From positions 3,192,685-3,256,684 of the forward strand of contig NZ_AP023086.1 in assembly GCF_021655555.1 (NCBI RefSeq): DNA of 64,000 nucleotides, in the 5' to 3' direction. Every line of letters starts with the position of its first letter. Positions within the stretch are counted from its first letter, which is position 1. A program made the position numbers and the translations under genes. The DNA comes from Marinagarivorans cellulosilyticus. GTDB lineage: Bacteria; Pseudomonadota; Gammaproteobacteria; Pseudomonadales; Cellvibrionaceae. Below the pieces are notes generated by a model. That model did no database searches. It saw nothing but the letters and a program-made list of their open reading frames with translations, and had not been told where the DNA came from. Shown in pieces: positions 8,765 through 16,921 of the stretch.

Positions 8765-9337
8765 ATGGCGGACTATTCTACCAACGAATTTCGCAGCGGG
8801 CTGAAAGTTATGCTTGATGGCGACCCATGCTCAATAGTGGAGAACGAATTTGTAAAACCGGGCAAGGGGCAGGCGTTTAACCGTGTTCGCTTGCGTAACT
8901 TGCGTTCCGGCCGCGTGTGGGAGCGTACCTTTAAGTCGGGGGAGAAGCTAGAAGCCGCTGATGTAATGGATCAAGATATGGAGTATCTCTATAACGATGG
9001 TGAGTTCTTCCACTTTATGGACCCGCAAAGTTTTGAGCAAGTGCAAGCCGACCTAACAGCTGTTGGCGATACGGCTAAGTGGTTAAAAGAGCAAGATGTG
9101 TGCGTTGTGACATTGTTTAACGGTGCCCCTTTAGCTGTTGCTGCGCCGAACCATGTTGAATTGGAAATTGCAGAAACAGATCCTGGTTTAAAAGGTGATA
9201 CAGCCCAGGGTGGTACTAAGCCTGCCACTTTAACAACGGGTGCTGTTGTTAAAGTTCCCTTATTTTTAACCACGGGTGAAGTGATTAAAGTCGATACGCG
9301 TACGGGTGAATACTTGGGGCGCGCAAACGCTAAGTAA
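8765..9337 (+). CDS. efp: Elongation factor P
   Basis: A 190-residue EF-P that relieves ribosome stalling at polyproline stretches. The modification loop reads KPGKGQAF with the acceptor lysine at position 34, the standard site for beta-lysylation. The start at 8765 gives the family N-terminus (MADYSTNEFRSG) and has GAGGAAG upstream; the frame stays open further 5' into epmB but those residues do not belong to EF-P. Domains I-III have normal length. A strong terminator follows at 9361, so efp is probably transcribed separately from epmA at least in part. Confidence 0.96.
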   Translation: MADYSTNEFRSGLKVMLDGDPCSIVENEFVKPGKGQAFNRVRLRNLRSGRVWERTFKSGEKLEAADVMDQDMEYLYNDGEFFHFMDPQSFEQVQADLTAVGDTAKWLKEQDVCVVTLFNGAPLAVAAPNHVELEIAETDPGLKGDTAQGGTKPATLTTGAVVKVPLFLTTGEVIKVDTRTGEYLGRANAK

Positions 9338-9360
9338 GTGTTTTTTTACGGCGCGTTAAA

Positions 9361-9384
9361 GGCCAGGTTTCCCTGGCCTTTTTT
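9361..9384 (+). terminator. Rho-independent terminator after efp
   Basis: GGCCAGG (9361-9367) pairs with CCTGGCC (9372-9378) around a four-base loop and is followed by six T residues. It is 24 bp after the efp stop codon. Confidence 0.85.
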
Positions 9385-9437
9385 GTGGCTGCTGTTTGTG
9401 ATGCAAAAGTTTTGGTCAATCAATTAGGTGTTAAAAG

Positions 9438-10358
9438 ATGGGCGATGTTGTAAGGCGCTTGCAAGCTAGGGCACAGTTGCTTCGAAAAGTACGCGATTAC
9501 TTTTTTCGGCATCAAGTGATGGAAGTGGATGTGCCCGCGTTGTCGCAATACACCGTGACAGATCTTCACTTACAAGGCTTATCGGTCATGGTGAATGGTG
9601 CACAGCACTATTTGCAGACATCGCCAGAGTTTTATATGAAGCGTTTGTTGGCCCAAAGTAGTGGCAGCATTTATAGTATGGCGAAAGCCTATAGGGCCGA
9701 TGAAGCAGGAAAAAAGCACCAGCCAGAATTCACAATGCTTGAATGGTATCGGCTAGGCTTTGACGACACAGCATTGATGGCAGACCTTGAATCGCTGTTG
9801 CAATATTTAGGTTGCAATAGTGTTGTTGAGCGCGTTGCCTATCGCGATATTTTTTTGCGTTATACCGGAATTAATCCAGCTCTTGCGAGTATCGATGAGT
9901 TAGCGCGCTACGCTAAAGAAAATTTAGCGATAACGTGGGGCGACGACTCTATAAGCACATGGCTTGATGTTATTTTTAGTTTCTGCATAGAGCCCCATTT
10001 GCAGCCCTTAACGATTGTCTATGATTTTCCTGCATCGCAGTGTGCATTGGCTAAATTGGATATTAACGATCACGGCGAAAAAGTCGCGAAGCGTTTCGAG
10101 CTTTATTGGCAAGGAATCGAGCTTGCCAATGGTTACTGGGAATTGACCTGTCCCGTCGAGCAAAAGCGGCGCTTTGAAGACGATAATCGTGCGCGTGAAA
10201 AAAGAGGGTTAGCTAAGATTCCTATAGACCCTCATTTAATGTCGGCATTAGAGGCTGGCTTACCTGAATGCGCAGGAATAGCTCTTGGGATAGACAGATT
10301 GTTAATGTGTCTTCAAGCGGTTGACGATATCCGCGACGTCTCGATATTCAGTTTGTGA
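9438..10358 (+). CDS. epmA: EF-P--lysine ligase EpmA (GenX/PoxA)
   Basis: A 306-residue class II lysyl-tRNA-synthetase-like protein lacking the anticodon-binding domain. Visible motifs include motif-2-like YRADEAGKKHQPEFTMLEW and motif-3-like GIALGIDRLLMCL near the C-terminus. EpmA activates (R)-beta-lysine and attaches it to Lys34 of EF-P. Length and N-terminus (LLRKVRDYFFRHQVMEVDVP) match the family. It follows efp by about 100 bp, across efp's terminator, and is itself followed by a hairpin with a T-run. Confidence 0.93.
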   Translation: MGDVVRRLQARAQLLRKVRDYFFRHQVMEVDVPALSQYTVTDLHLQGLSVMVNGAQHYLQTSPEFYMKRLLAQSSGSIYSMAKAYRADEAGKKHQPEFTMLEWYRLGFDDTALMADLESLLQYLGCNSVVERVAYRDIFLRYTGINPALASIDELARYAKENLAITWGDDSISTWLDVIFSFCIEPHLQPLTIVYDFPASQCALAKLDINDHGEKVAKRFELYWQGIELANGYWELTCPVEQKRRFEDDNRAREKRGLAKIPIDPHLMSALEAGLPECAGIALGIDRLLMCLQAVDDIRDVSIFSL

Positions 10359-10399
10359 AATTAGTGTTTTTATTAAAAAACGCATTGTCACTAATTTTT
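10358..10399 (+). terminator. Likely terminator after epmA
   Basis: AAATTAGTG (10358-10366) pairs perfectly with CACTAATTT (10389-10397) and runs into TTTTT. The stem is AT-rich and the loop is long (22 bases), so strength is uncertain. Confidence 0.55.
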
Positions 10400-10692
10400 A
10401 ATAATGTGTTTTCGACTATAACCATAGCGTCTTTTTTCATTCTTTTAATTCGTTGTTGACGTATTACGTCCTTTTTGTGCGCTTAGCGTAATATTTAAAA
10501 TATGTCTCAATTTCTACGATTATATTAATACGCCTTGCATCACATTTTTTTAAGACATGTCAATATTAAGCTGTGGTGCCAGTGCTTCGCTGCTAGCTTA
10601 GTTAAAAGTAGTGTGTCGTAATGTTCGTGTTTTATGTATGCGTTGTGGTGTTGATATTAGCGGCCATAAAAATATTTTCTTGTGAGGTTTGC
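10400..10692. other. AT-rich intergenic region upstream of the interrupted cytochrome gene
   Basis: About 290 bp between the epmA terminator and the ATG at 10693. No convincing reading frame or RNA gene is visible. It should contain the original promoter of the interrupted lipoprotein gene, but I could not identify a -35/-10 pair with normal spacing. The last bases before 10693 include TGAGG, a plausible ribosome binding site. Confidence 0.4.
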
Positions 10693-10737
10693 ATGGCATT
10701 AATAAATAGAACCGCCTTTTTACTGTGTATCTCTTTA
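10693..10737 (+). pseudogene. Severed 5' end (signal-peptide codons) of the dihaem lipoprotein gene
   Basis: ATG 10693, preceded by GAGG, opens a frame encoding MALINRTAFLLCISL before entering the insertion sequence. The last two codons, TCT TTA, are the 6-bp target duplication. The same TCT TTA recurs at 12103-12108 in frame with the downstream gene. Joining across the element yields a signal peptide ending in LLLYAC, a proper lipobox. This fragment is therefore the true N-terminus of the gene now starting inside the IS right end. Confidence 0.85.
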
Positions 10738-12102
10738 CAACACTTCGGACAGTTTTAGGCACCCAAATAGGCCCAAAGTGGTCATGTAGGGTCGGCAGGA
10801 AGGGTATAGAATTTTGCTATGTTATTAGGTGTCATGGATAAATTTTGAGATAATTTGGTTTCTGACATCAAACAACCCACAAGATTTACCCATGACAGAC
10901 CTAGTAAACACTATTTTCAGTTTAATGCCTAGTATCAATAAGCCTCAACGTGTATTTATGACTGGCCTGCTTGCCACATTGGTTGTATTTCACGGTCGAG
11001 CGACTTTCAGAAATATGAGTCGCTATAGCGACATGAGTGAGAAGCGATTCGCGCGTTGGTATCGACGTGATTTTCCGTTTGCGCAATTCAACACAGAGCT
11101 TCTCTTGCATTCATTGGGGCGGTCGCAGGAAAATATTGCAGCCATTGACGCTAGCTTCATGAAAAAGTCAGGTAAAAAGACAGAGGGGCTAGGCTGGTTT
11201 TATAACGGTGCGCAAGGTGCTAGTGAGCGAGGACTAGAAACGTCACTCATTAGCGCAGTGAATATTAAAAGTCATACGGCTTACTCGATTGATGCGCGGC
11301 AAACCATCGATACAGAAGGTAAAACACGCACTGATCTTTATGCTGATCATGCTGCCGATATGGCAGATGAATTGAAGCGTTTAGAGATTCAGTATCTAGC
11401 CGCTGATTCTTTTTATAGCAAGTATAAATTTGTGAACAGCGTTGTGAATTCAGGGCTGCACATGATCGGCAAGCTACGAGTCGATGCAAATTTAAAATGG
11501 CTTTATCAGGGAGAATACTCGGGCTGCGGGCGGCCCAAACAATACGAAGGGAAAATCAATTTTGAAAATGATCTATCGCGCTTTCAGTACATTGGATTCT
11601 ATGAAAATAACACTGAAATATACAGCGCCATCGCGTATAGCGTTTCATTGAAGCGTGAGGTACGTGTAGTGCTTCTTCGATCGTCGGATTCAGCTGTATC
11701 GACAAGAGCGATATTGTTCTCGACAGATAAAAATTTAGACGCACTGACAGTATTGACGTATTACAGGGCTCGATTTCAAATAGAATTTTTATTCAGAGAT
11801 GCTAAACAATACACCGGCTTGACACATTGCCAATCACGCCGTTCGGAGGCCATCAATAATCAGGTCAATGCATCATTAACGGCTCTCAATCTATTAAAAA
11901 TTGAGGATAGAGATAAAAAACAAACGGCTGAGAAAACGGTCATATCGATAGCGAGCTGGAAGCGACGAAAGTCCAACCAGCATCTGCTCTCAAGAGTTTT
12001 TGAGAGGTTAGGTGTAAACCTGAAATCGATTAAAGTCTGTAATGTGTACGAGGAGCTGAGTGATTACGGGCTTATTGCCTCATAAAACTGTCTACAGTGT
12101 TG
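10738..12102 (+). mobile_element. IS4-like insertion sequence, 1365 bp, with 6-bp target duplication
   Basis: The left end reads CAACACTTCGGACAGTTTTA. The right end, reverse-complemented, reads CAACACTGTAGACAGTTTTA: 17 of 20 identical inverted terminal repeats. The element is flanked by direct repeats TCTTTA at 10732-10737 and 12103-12108. A single transposase gene fills most of it. It is inserted in the same orientation as the lipoprotein gene it splits. Boundaries are supported both by the repeats and by exact restoration of a signal peptide when the element plus one TCTTTA copy is removed. Confidence 0.88.
10892..12085 (+). CDS. IS4-type DDE transposase
   Basis: About 397 residues from ATG 10892; a GTG at 10829 is an alternative, less likely start. 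The C-terminal part shows the IS4-family Y-(2)-R-(3)-E-(6)-K signature in YRARFQIEFLFRDAK, with the catalytic glutamate. Earlier acidic residues are plausible in AAIDASFMKK and LAADSFYSK, the two DDE aspartates. The protein has full length and no stop or frameshift, so the element may still be active. I did not assign a named IS; the 6-bp duplication is shorter than that of classical IS4 members, so a related group such as IS1634 or ISH3-like elements should be considered. Confidence 0.85.
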   Translation: MTDLVNTIFSLMPSINKPQRVFMTGLLATLVVFHGRATFRNMSRYSDMSEKRFARWYRRDFPFAQFNTELLLHSLGRSQENIAAIDASFMKKSGKKTEGLGWFYNGAQGASERGLETSLISAVNIKSHTAYSIDARQTIDTEGKTRTDLYADHAADMADELKRLEIQYLAADSFYSKYKFVNSVVNSGLHMIGKLRVDANLKWLYQGEYSGCGRPKQYEGKINFENDLSRFQYIGFYENNTEIYSAIAYSVSLKREVRVVLLRSSDSAVSTRAILFSTDKNLDALTVLTYYRARFQIEFLFRDAKQYTGLTHCQSRRSEAINNQVNASLTALNLLKIEDRDKKQTAEKTVISIASWKRRKSNQHLLSRVFERLGVNLKSIKVCNVYEELSDYGLIAS

Positions 12103-14940
12103 TCTTTATTGCTTTATGCTTGCGGTGGTGTAGGTATAGAAAGCGCCTCTTCAGATCGTCAAGTAAATTCTTCCAGCAGTATTGCGTCAGGAAATTCAAT
12201 AGAAGGCGATGCCCCAGATGCGACTGCGCCAACTGTTGATGCCGTTGCAGCATTAAAAATTATTGAAGAGCATTGCACCAATTGCCATTTTGGATTGCAT
12301 AAAAAATGGCAAGAATACGATAGTGATGAAGCTTGGCGTTTAGCTCAGGCGCGTAGCGGTGAAGGCTATATTAATCAGCTGAACCCAGAGAACTCTTTAT
12401 TATTACGACGAATGAAGTATTACGGTGGTGAAGATGCTGATATGCCACTCGATAATGCAGCGCAAACTAAAGCTTTTACGCGTGATGATTACAACACCGT
12501 GTTCGCTTGGGTTAAATCATTGGGTAAAAAACAACCTGAGGTGATTACTGATGGTTCTGTTTCTATTGACCATTTTTCGTTAAATGAAAATGGAGCTGAA
12601 TTAACCTTGGCATGTGATAGTGGCGATCAGCTGCAATTGCATTTACGTAATCCCGCCGAAATAGAACTAACAACAGTAAATGCCTTTTCGGGAATCGCTT
12701 CGCGACAAAGTGGCGTTGATTTTGTTGGTGCTACTGATATCGCAACAGTACTTGATGATGGAACTTTTTTACTGGCTGGCGAAGGTATCGATTTTTGGCA
12801 AGACAGCATTTTTTTCAACGCCCTAGCAATGCCGATTGAAGATGGCGCCTTAGATTTAACCTTGGATGTCCTTTCTGTTAATGGAATCGAGCACGATTTT
12901 GCCAAGGTGGGCTTATTGGTTACTGATGGTGATGATTTGTCGGGGCAAATGGTGTTTATTCATTGGTCTGGTCGCCAAGGCTTAGCGGAAGATAGTGGTG
13001 TAGGTGTATTGAATGGCTATCGCCGTATTGTGGCAAACCCCGTTGAAGGCGGGGTGACACCAACACCTGCGCGCTTGCGGGTTGCCTACGAGAACGACAC
13101 CTTAAAAATAGGCGGCTGCTATGATTGCGAGACGCCAGCGGTGGGCCTCCCCAAAACACTCAACTTTGAGCCTAAGCAGGTTTACATTGTGGCCTCCTCG
13201 CATACCGAAGGCATGATTCAAGCGCGCTTGGGCTTGATGGATGCGTATTCTGACGAGGGGAAATACGCCAAGATTCACGAAGAATCGGTGACTTGTGTGG
13301 ACGGCACGGCCAATGTCACGATTGCCGCTAGCGGGTTAGACGATCTTGAGCGTTTACACGTCGAGTTTTACCGCGGCGACAGCCTTGTAGCGGCGTCTTC
13401 GGTAGTGAAAGAGTTTTCTGAAATGGCGAGTTGTGAGCTGCAAGATGAGCTATTAGAGCCCAAGCTGCGCCGGTTGTCGCAAACGCAAATTAAAAACTCA
13501 ATCGTCGATATTTTCGGCGATCGTTTTGCTGCCGATATTTGGCCTGATATGGAAGATGGCGCTAAGCTGATTGGCATGAATAACACCGCCGACCGCTTAA
13601 ATGTTAACAACCTTAATATGGAGCGCTTGCTCGAGACCTCGAAGGCTGTGGCAAGTACCGCGCTAGCCTCTGAGCCTACTGTGCTGGCGTGTGCGCAAGC
13701 GGCGAACGATGCGTGCGTATTGGATGTTGTTCAAACTTACGGTAAGCGCTTGTGGCGCCGGCCGTTGTCGACTGCCGAGGTCACGGAGTTCACCGCGGCA
13801 CTGGCAGATATTGCCGACAACGAAAGCCAATTAGAGTTTGCCATTAATGCATTATTTATGAGTGCCAACTTCCTGTTTCGCAGCGAGATTGGGGTGCTTG
13901 AAAATAATGCGCAAGCACTCACGAACTACGAAATTGTCAGCATATTATCTTACGCGGTATTAAATACTACGCCGGACGACACCTTGTTGGCATTGGCCGA
14001 TAAAGCCTCACCACTGACTGTGCAAGAACTGCAGCAGCAAGTCACGCGGTTGCTTGATGATGATCGCGCCAGTGCGGCCATGATGGAAGTGTACAAAGAT
14101 TACCTCAAATTAGACTTGGTGCTTTCACGGCCTAAAGATGACAGCTTTAACTTTACCGAAACCGTCAGGGCAGATGTTTTAGCCAGTGCCGAGCAAATGT
14201 TAATTGATAACATTGCCAGTGGTGCCAGCGTGGTGGGTGTCTTTGGGGGGAGTGACTATTACCTTAACAGCAATATCGACTACCTCTTTAATGCCGATGT
14301 TGAGTATGCCGCGCTAGCAAAAACCACATTGGATGCGACTGAGCGTAGCGGGGTATTGAATCACCCAGCCTTTTTGTCCGTGCACTCAACATTGGCAAAA
14401 TCCGGTATTGTGAAGCGTGGCGTCTTTGCCTTAGAGCAATTACTGTGTCAGGAATTACCCGATCCACCTGATGATGTTATGCCTGTTCCCGTGCCCGATG
14501 GCATTGATGTGCTATTAACCTCAGAGCGCAACTTACTGCAAATGACACACAGCGCCCAGGCGGCGTGTATCAGCTGCCACCAAGTCATCGATCCAGCAGG
14601 CTTTGGATTTGAAAACTTCGATTCTATTGGCCGTTATCGCACGGTTGAAAAAGACGTTGTTGCAATTGACGCATCGGGCGTGCTCGATAATGTGGGCGAG
14701 CATGTCTTGATGTACAGCACCAGTGCGGAATATTCCGAAGCCTTAATGGCGTCACCGCAAATGAGCGGGTGTGTGTCGCGCCGCTTCCTGGAAAACTTTT
14801 TAGGGCAAGATCTCGAGCGCAACGCCTGTGAGCTGGAAAAATACCAGCACCACTTGGGTGAAGGTGACGGCAGCGTAAGCGCGCTGTTAAATACATTGAT
14901 TCAGCTCGAAAGTTTCGGCAAGCGCAAGCAAGGTCAATAG
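12097..14940 (+). CDS. Dihaem 'planctomycete-type' cytochrome lipoprotein (DUF1592/DUF1588 family), 5' end displaced by IS
   Basis: The remaining frame encodes 947 residues from a GTG that lies inside the IS right terminal repeat. The first native codon is TCT at 12103. Features in order: truncated lipobox (LLLYAC), serine-rich linker (~20-35), haem c motif CTNCH (60-64), and a beta-rich insert (~150-390) resembling a carbohydrate-binding or lectin-like fold. Then come PSD3/PSD5/PSD4-like regions (DUF1587, DUF1595, DUF1592) and the PSCyt3/DUF1588 region with a second haem motif CISCH (824-828) followed by DPAGFGFENFDSIGRYR. A DUF1585-like C-terminus ends the protein. The biochemical role of this family is unknown; it is predicted to be an exported, lipid-anchored dihaem protein. 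Without the first 15 codons the signal peptide has no charged n-region and no clear ribosome binding site, so the gene is probably inactive or poorly exported. The DUF1552 gene follows by 7 bp. Confidence 0.8.
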   Translation: MLSLLLYACGGVGIESASSDRQVNSSSSIASGNSIEGDAPDATAPTVDAVAALKIIEEHCTNCHFGLHKKWQEYDSDEAWRLAQARSGEGYINQLNPENSLLLRRMKYYGGEDADMPLDNAAQTKAFTRDDYNTVFAWVKSLGKKQPEVITDGSVSIDHFSLNENGAELTLACDSGDQLQLHLRNPAEIELTTVNAFSGIASRQSGVDFVGATDIATVLDDGTFLLAGEGIDFWQDSIFFNALAMPIEDGALDLTLDVLSVNGIEHDFAKVGLLVTDGDDLSGQMVFIHWSGRQGLAEDSGVGVLNGYRRIVANPVEGGVTPTPARLRVAYENDTLKIGGCYDCETPAVGLPKTLNFEPKQVYIVASSHTEGMIQARLGLMDAYSDEGKYAKIHEESVTCVDGTANVTIAASGLDDLERLHVEFYRGDSLVAASSVVKEFSEMASCELQDELLEPKLRRLSQTQIKNSIVDIFGDRFAADIWPDMEDGAKLIGMNNTADRLNVNNLNMERLLETSKAVASTALASEPTVLACAQAANDACVLDVVQTYGKRLWRRPLSTAEVTEFTAALADIADNESQLEFAINALFMSANFLFRSEIGVLENNAQALTNYEIVSILSYAVLNTTPDDTLLALADKASPLTVQELQQQVTRLLDDDRASAAMMEVYKDYLKLDLVLSRPKDDSFNFTETVRADVLASAEQMLIDNIASGASVVGVFGGSDYYLNSNIDYLFNADVEYAALAKTTLDATERSGVLNHPAFLSVHSTLAKSGIVKRGVFALEQLLCQELPDPPDDVMPVPVPDGIDVLLTSERNLLQMTHSAQAACISCHQVIDPAGFGFENFDSIGRYRTVEKDVVAIDASGVLDNVGEHVLMYSTSAEYSEALMASPQMSGCVSRRFLENFLGQDLERNACELEKYQHHLGEGDGSVSALLNTLIQLESFGKRKQGQ

Positions 14941-14947
14941 GTGATTT

Positions 14948-16291
14948 ATGAACAAGACACAAAAGACAGTTAGCCGCCGCAATTTAATTAAAGGCTTGGG
15001 TGTTGTGGGTTTGTTACCTATGACCAAAGTCAATCAGCTCTTGGCGGCTACTTCAGAGGCGCCGCTAAGGGTACTGTTTGTTGCTTTGCAGCATGGTTGG
15101 GGGACGAGTAATCGCCCGATGACGGTCGAGGGTGAAGATTTTGCCTTTCCAGACGGCTTAGACCCTTTTAATAGTATTAAAAGTCAGTGTACCGTTGTTG
15201 ATGGCCTCATGGGGCTTGGTGAGTGGGGCAATAATCATGACCTGTCCTACGCCGATATTTTAACCGGTGGAGTGCCTTATGGTGTGACGAGCTCAGCGTT
15301 TGATGGCCATATGCCCTTATCGGTGACCCCGTCTATCGATTATTTGCTGGAACAAAAAAGCGGCTTGCCAGCGTACCGTTTTTCGGCCGGGTACCGTTCT
15401 TGGGGTGTGCAATACCATCCGCTCAGCTTTGATCACAACTCGACAATCTTGCCGTTTTACACAACGGCCATTTCTGCTTACGACAGCCTATTTAAAAACT
15501 TAACCGATGCTGAGTTAAGCGGTGAGAGCGTACAAAGCCAAGAGGCTGAAATGCTGTCGAAAGTTTTTCAGTTTGTACGGGCGCCTGCGCAGCGACAGTT
15601 AGATTCAGTCCCGCTGGCCGAAAAAGATAAACTTGAGCGCTACCTATTAGCCGTAGAGCACTTGGAAAGTAAAAACGAAACAGCGGCAGGCTATAGCGGT
15701 TCAGAGCGTTTAAGTGCAATGCCGGTTAAGGGGCAAAGCAGGCTAGAGGACCTAGACCATTACCTTGATATGATGAAAGTCGCATTCGCCAACGGCCTGA
15801 CAACCACTGGGGTTGTTGGTATTGGCGATATCCACAGTATTACAGACTTTCATCACACCCACGCGCATGCGGTGACGGATACTTGGTGGGATACGCGTCG
15901 AGAATTTTCACAATCGATCGTAAATTTCGCGAATGCGCTGGATCAGATCACAGACTTTGATGGCAGCAGCTTGCTGGATAACACATTAATAGTGATGACT
16001 GGAGAGGTGGGTGATGGTAAGCACAACCTCATTAATAAAGGGCATTTGATGGTCGGTGGCGGTAACCATTTAAATGTAGGGCGTGTCATAAAGCCAGAAA
16101 GGCTGGGTAAAACCGAGGCGAGAGCCTTGCTGCGTGAAGATGCCAATGGCGCCCTGCAGCCCCAGTTGCGGTGGAGTACTACGGCGAGTAGTCGTACCAA
16201 TGCGGATTTATTTCGTGACATAGGCAACTTGGCGGGCTTGAACTTAAGTGAATTTGGTTTGCCTTCGCAAAATCGTGGTGATGTGCTGTAG
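14948..16291 (+). CDS. DUF1552 family protein with Tat-like signal
   Basis: A 447-residue exported protein. The N-terminus has a twin-arginine-like motif (SRRNLIKG), then a hydrophobic stretch ending near LLAA. The body matches the DUF1552 family: VALQHGWGTSN at the start of the mature part, NNHDLSYADILTGG and a histidine cluster HHTHAHAV. Such proteins are usually encoded directly after DUF1592/DUF1588 cytochromes, as here, only 7 bp after the stop codon and with AGGTGA before its ATG. Function is unknown; it is distantly similar in style to the alkaline-phosphatase/sulfatase-like DUF1501 proteins. If the IS upstream is polar, expression of this gene may also be reduced. Confidence 0.8.
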   Translation: MNKTQKTVSRRNLIKGLGVVGLLPMTKVNQLLAATSEAPLRVLFVALQHGWGTSNRPMTVEGEDFAFPDGLDPFNSIKSQCTVVDGLMGLGEWGNNHDLSYADILTGGVPYGVTSSAFDGHMPLSVTPSIDYLLEQKSGLPAYRFSAGYRSWGVQYHPLSFDHNSTILPFYTTAISAYDSLFKNLTDAELSGESVQSQEAEMLSKVFQFVRAPAQRQLDSVPLAEKDKLERYLLAVEHLESKNETAAGYSGSERLSAMPVKGQSRLEDLDHYLDMMKVAFANGLTTTGVVGIGDIHSITDFHHTHAHAVTDTWWDTRREFSQSIVNFANALDQITDFDGSSLLDNTLIVMTGEVGDGKHNLINKGHLMVGGGNHLNVGRVIKPERLGKTEARALLREDANGALQPQLRWSTTASSRTNADLFRDIGNLAGLNLSEFGLPSQNRGDVL

Positions 16292-16342
16292 GGTGGGGTG
16301 CCTTTTTTACATTGCAATAAATCGGTTTATGGCTTTTCTATA

Positions 16343-16372
16343 TTCGCCCCTATGAAAAACAATCGTTATACT
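16343..16372 (+). promoter_or_regulatory. Possible sigma-70 promoter for slyD
   Basis: TATACT at 16367-16372 is a good -10 box. An 18-bp spacer separates it from TTCGCC (16343-16348), a weak -35. It is 29 bp upstream of the slyD start. Assigned by eye only. Confidence 0.35.
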
Positions 16373-16400
16373 CTGCGCTTTTTAACGATGTAGGTTTTTC

Positions 16401-16886
16401 ATGAAAATTGCACAAGATACTGTAGCCACTATTAGTTATCAACTGAGCGAGGACGGTGGCGCTTTGCTAGAGCAAAGCGACGAAGGCATTCCAATGGCTT
16501 ATCTTCATGGCCATAAAAATATTTTGGCGGGTTTAGAAGAGGCGTTAGAAGGGCACGAAGAAGGTGACGAGGTTTCTGTGACTTTAGCGCCAGAGCAAGC
16601 CTATGGCGCTGTTCAGCCCAATGCTGTGCAAAAAGTCCCAGTCAAGCATTTGGTGGGTAAATATAAGCGCCTGCTGCCAGGCATGTTAGTTAAAGTGAAT
16701 ACCGAACGTGGAACGCGAGATGCCCGCATTGTAAAAGCTGGTAAATTTATGGTCCAGATCGATACTAATCACCCCTTTGCGGGCAAGACGCTAACGTTTA
16801 ATGTTGTTGTGCGCGATGTGCGAGAGGCAACGCCTGAAGAGATGTCTCATGGTCACGCGCATGGTTTGGGCGGGCATCACCACTAA
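16401..16886 (+). CDS. slyD: FKBP-type peptidyl-prolyl isomerase SlyD
   Basis: A 161-residue cytoplasmic prolyl isomerase and chaperone. The FKBP domain is split by the IF (insert-in-flap) segment, with the signature LAGLEEALEGHEEGDEV and the family N-terminus KIAQDTVATISYQL. The C-terminal tail HGHAHGLGGHHH is a shortened version of the histidine-rich nickel-binding tail of E. coli SlyD, so metal binding and hydrogenase/urease maturation are possible but not shown. It converges with queF, with a shared hairpin between them. Confidence 0.92.
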   Translation: MKIAQDTVATISYQLSEDGGALLEQSDEGIPMAYLHGHKNILAGLEEALEGHEEGDEVSVTLAPEQAYGAVQPNAVQKVPVKHLVGKYKRLLPGMLVKVNTERGTRDARIVKAGKFMVQIDTNHPFAGKTLTFNVVVRDVREATPEEMSHGHAHGLGGHHH

Positions 16887-16895
16887 AAAGCGCTA

Positions 16896-16921
16896 AGCGC
16901 GGTTATTGCCGCGCTGCTTTT
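16896..16921. terminator. Bidirectional terminator between slyD and queF
   Basis: AGCGCGG (16896-16902) pairs with CCGCGCT (16909-16915) around TTATTG. On the plus strand it runs into GCTTTT. On the minus strand, after the queF stop, it is followed by a T-run (the AAAAA at 16885-16889). The right half overlaps the last queF codons. Confidence 0.6.

Noticed and set aside
12097..12102. GTG at the IS right end as an intentional new start for the cytochrome gene
   Set aside because: It is the only possible start left, but it has no Shine-Dalgarno and would make a signal peptide without a charged n-region, so it is not treated as a native start.
10738..12102. The IS as the driver of the 140-bp MITE copies
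   Set aside because: The terminal repeats (CAACACT...GACAGTTTTA) do not match the MITE ends (GGGC-CTCT-AAAAT), and target duplications differ in length (6 versus 4 bp).
15943..16317. A 124-residue frame on the minus strand inside the DUF1552 gene
   Set aside because: It is antisense to a well-supported gene, has no family match and no convincing ribosome binding site.
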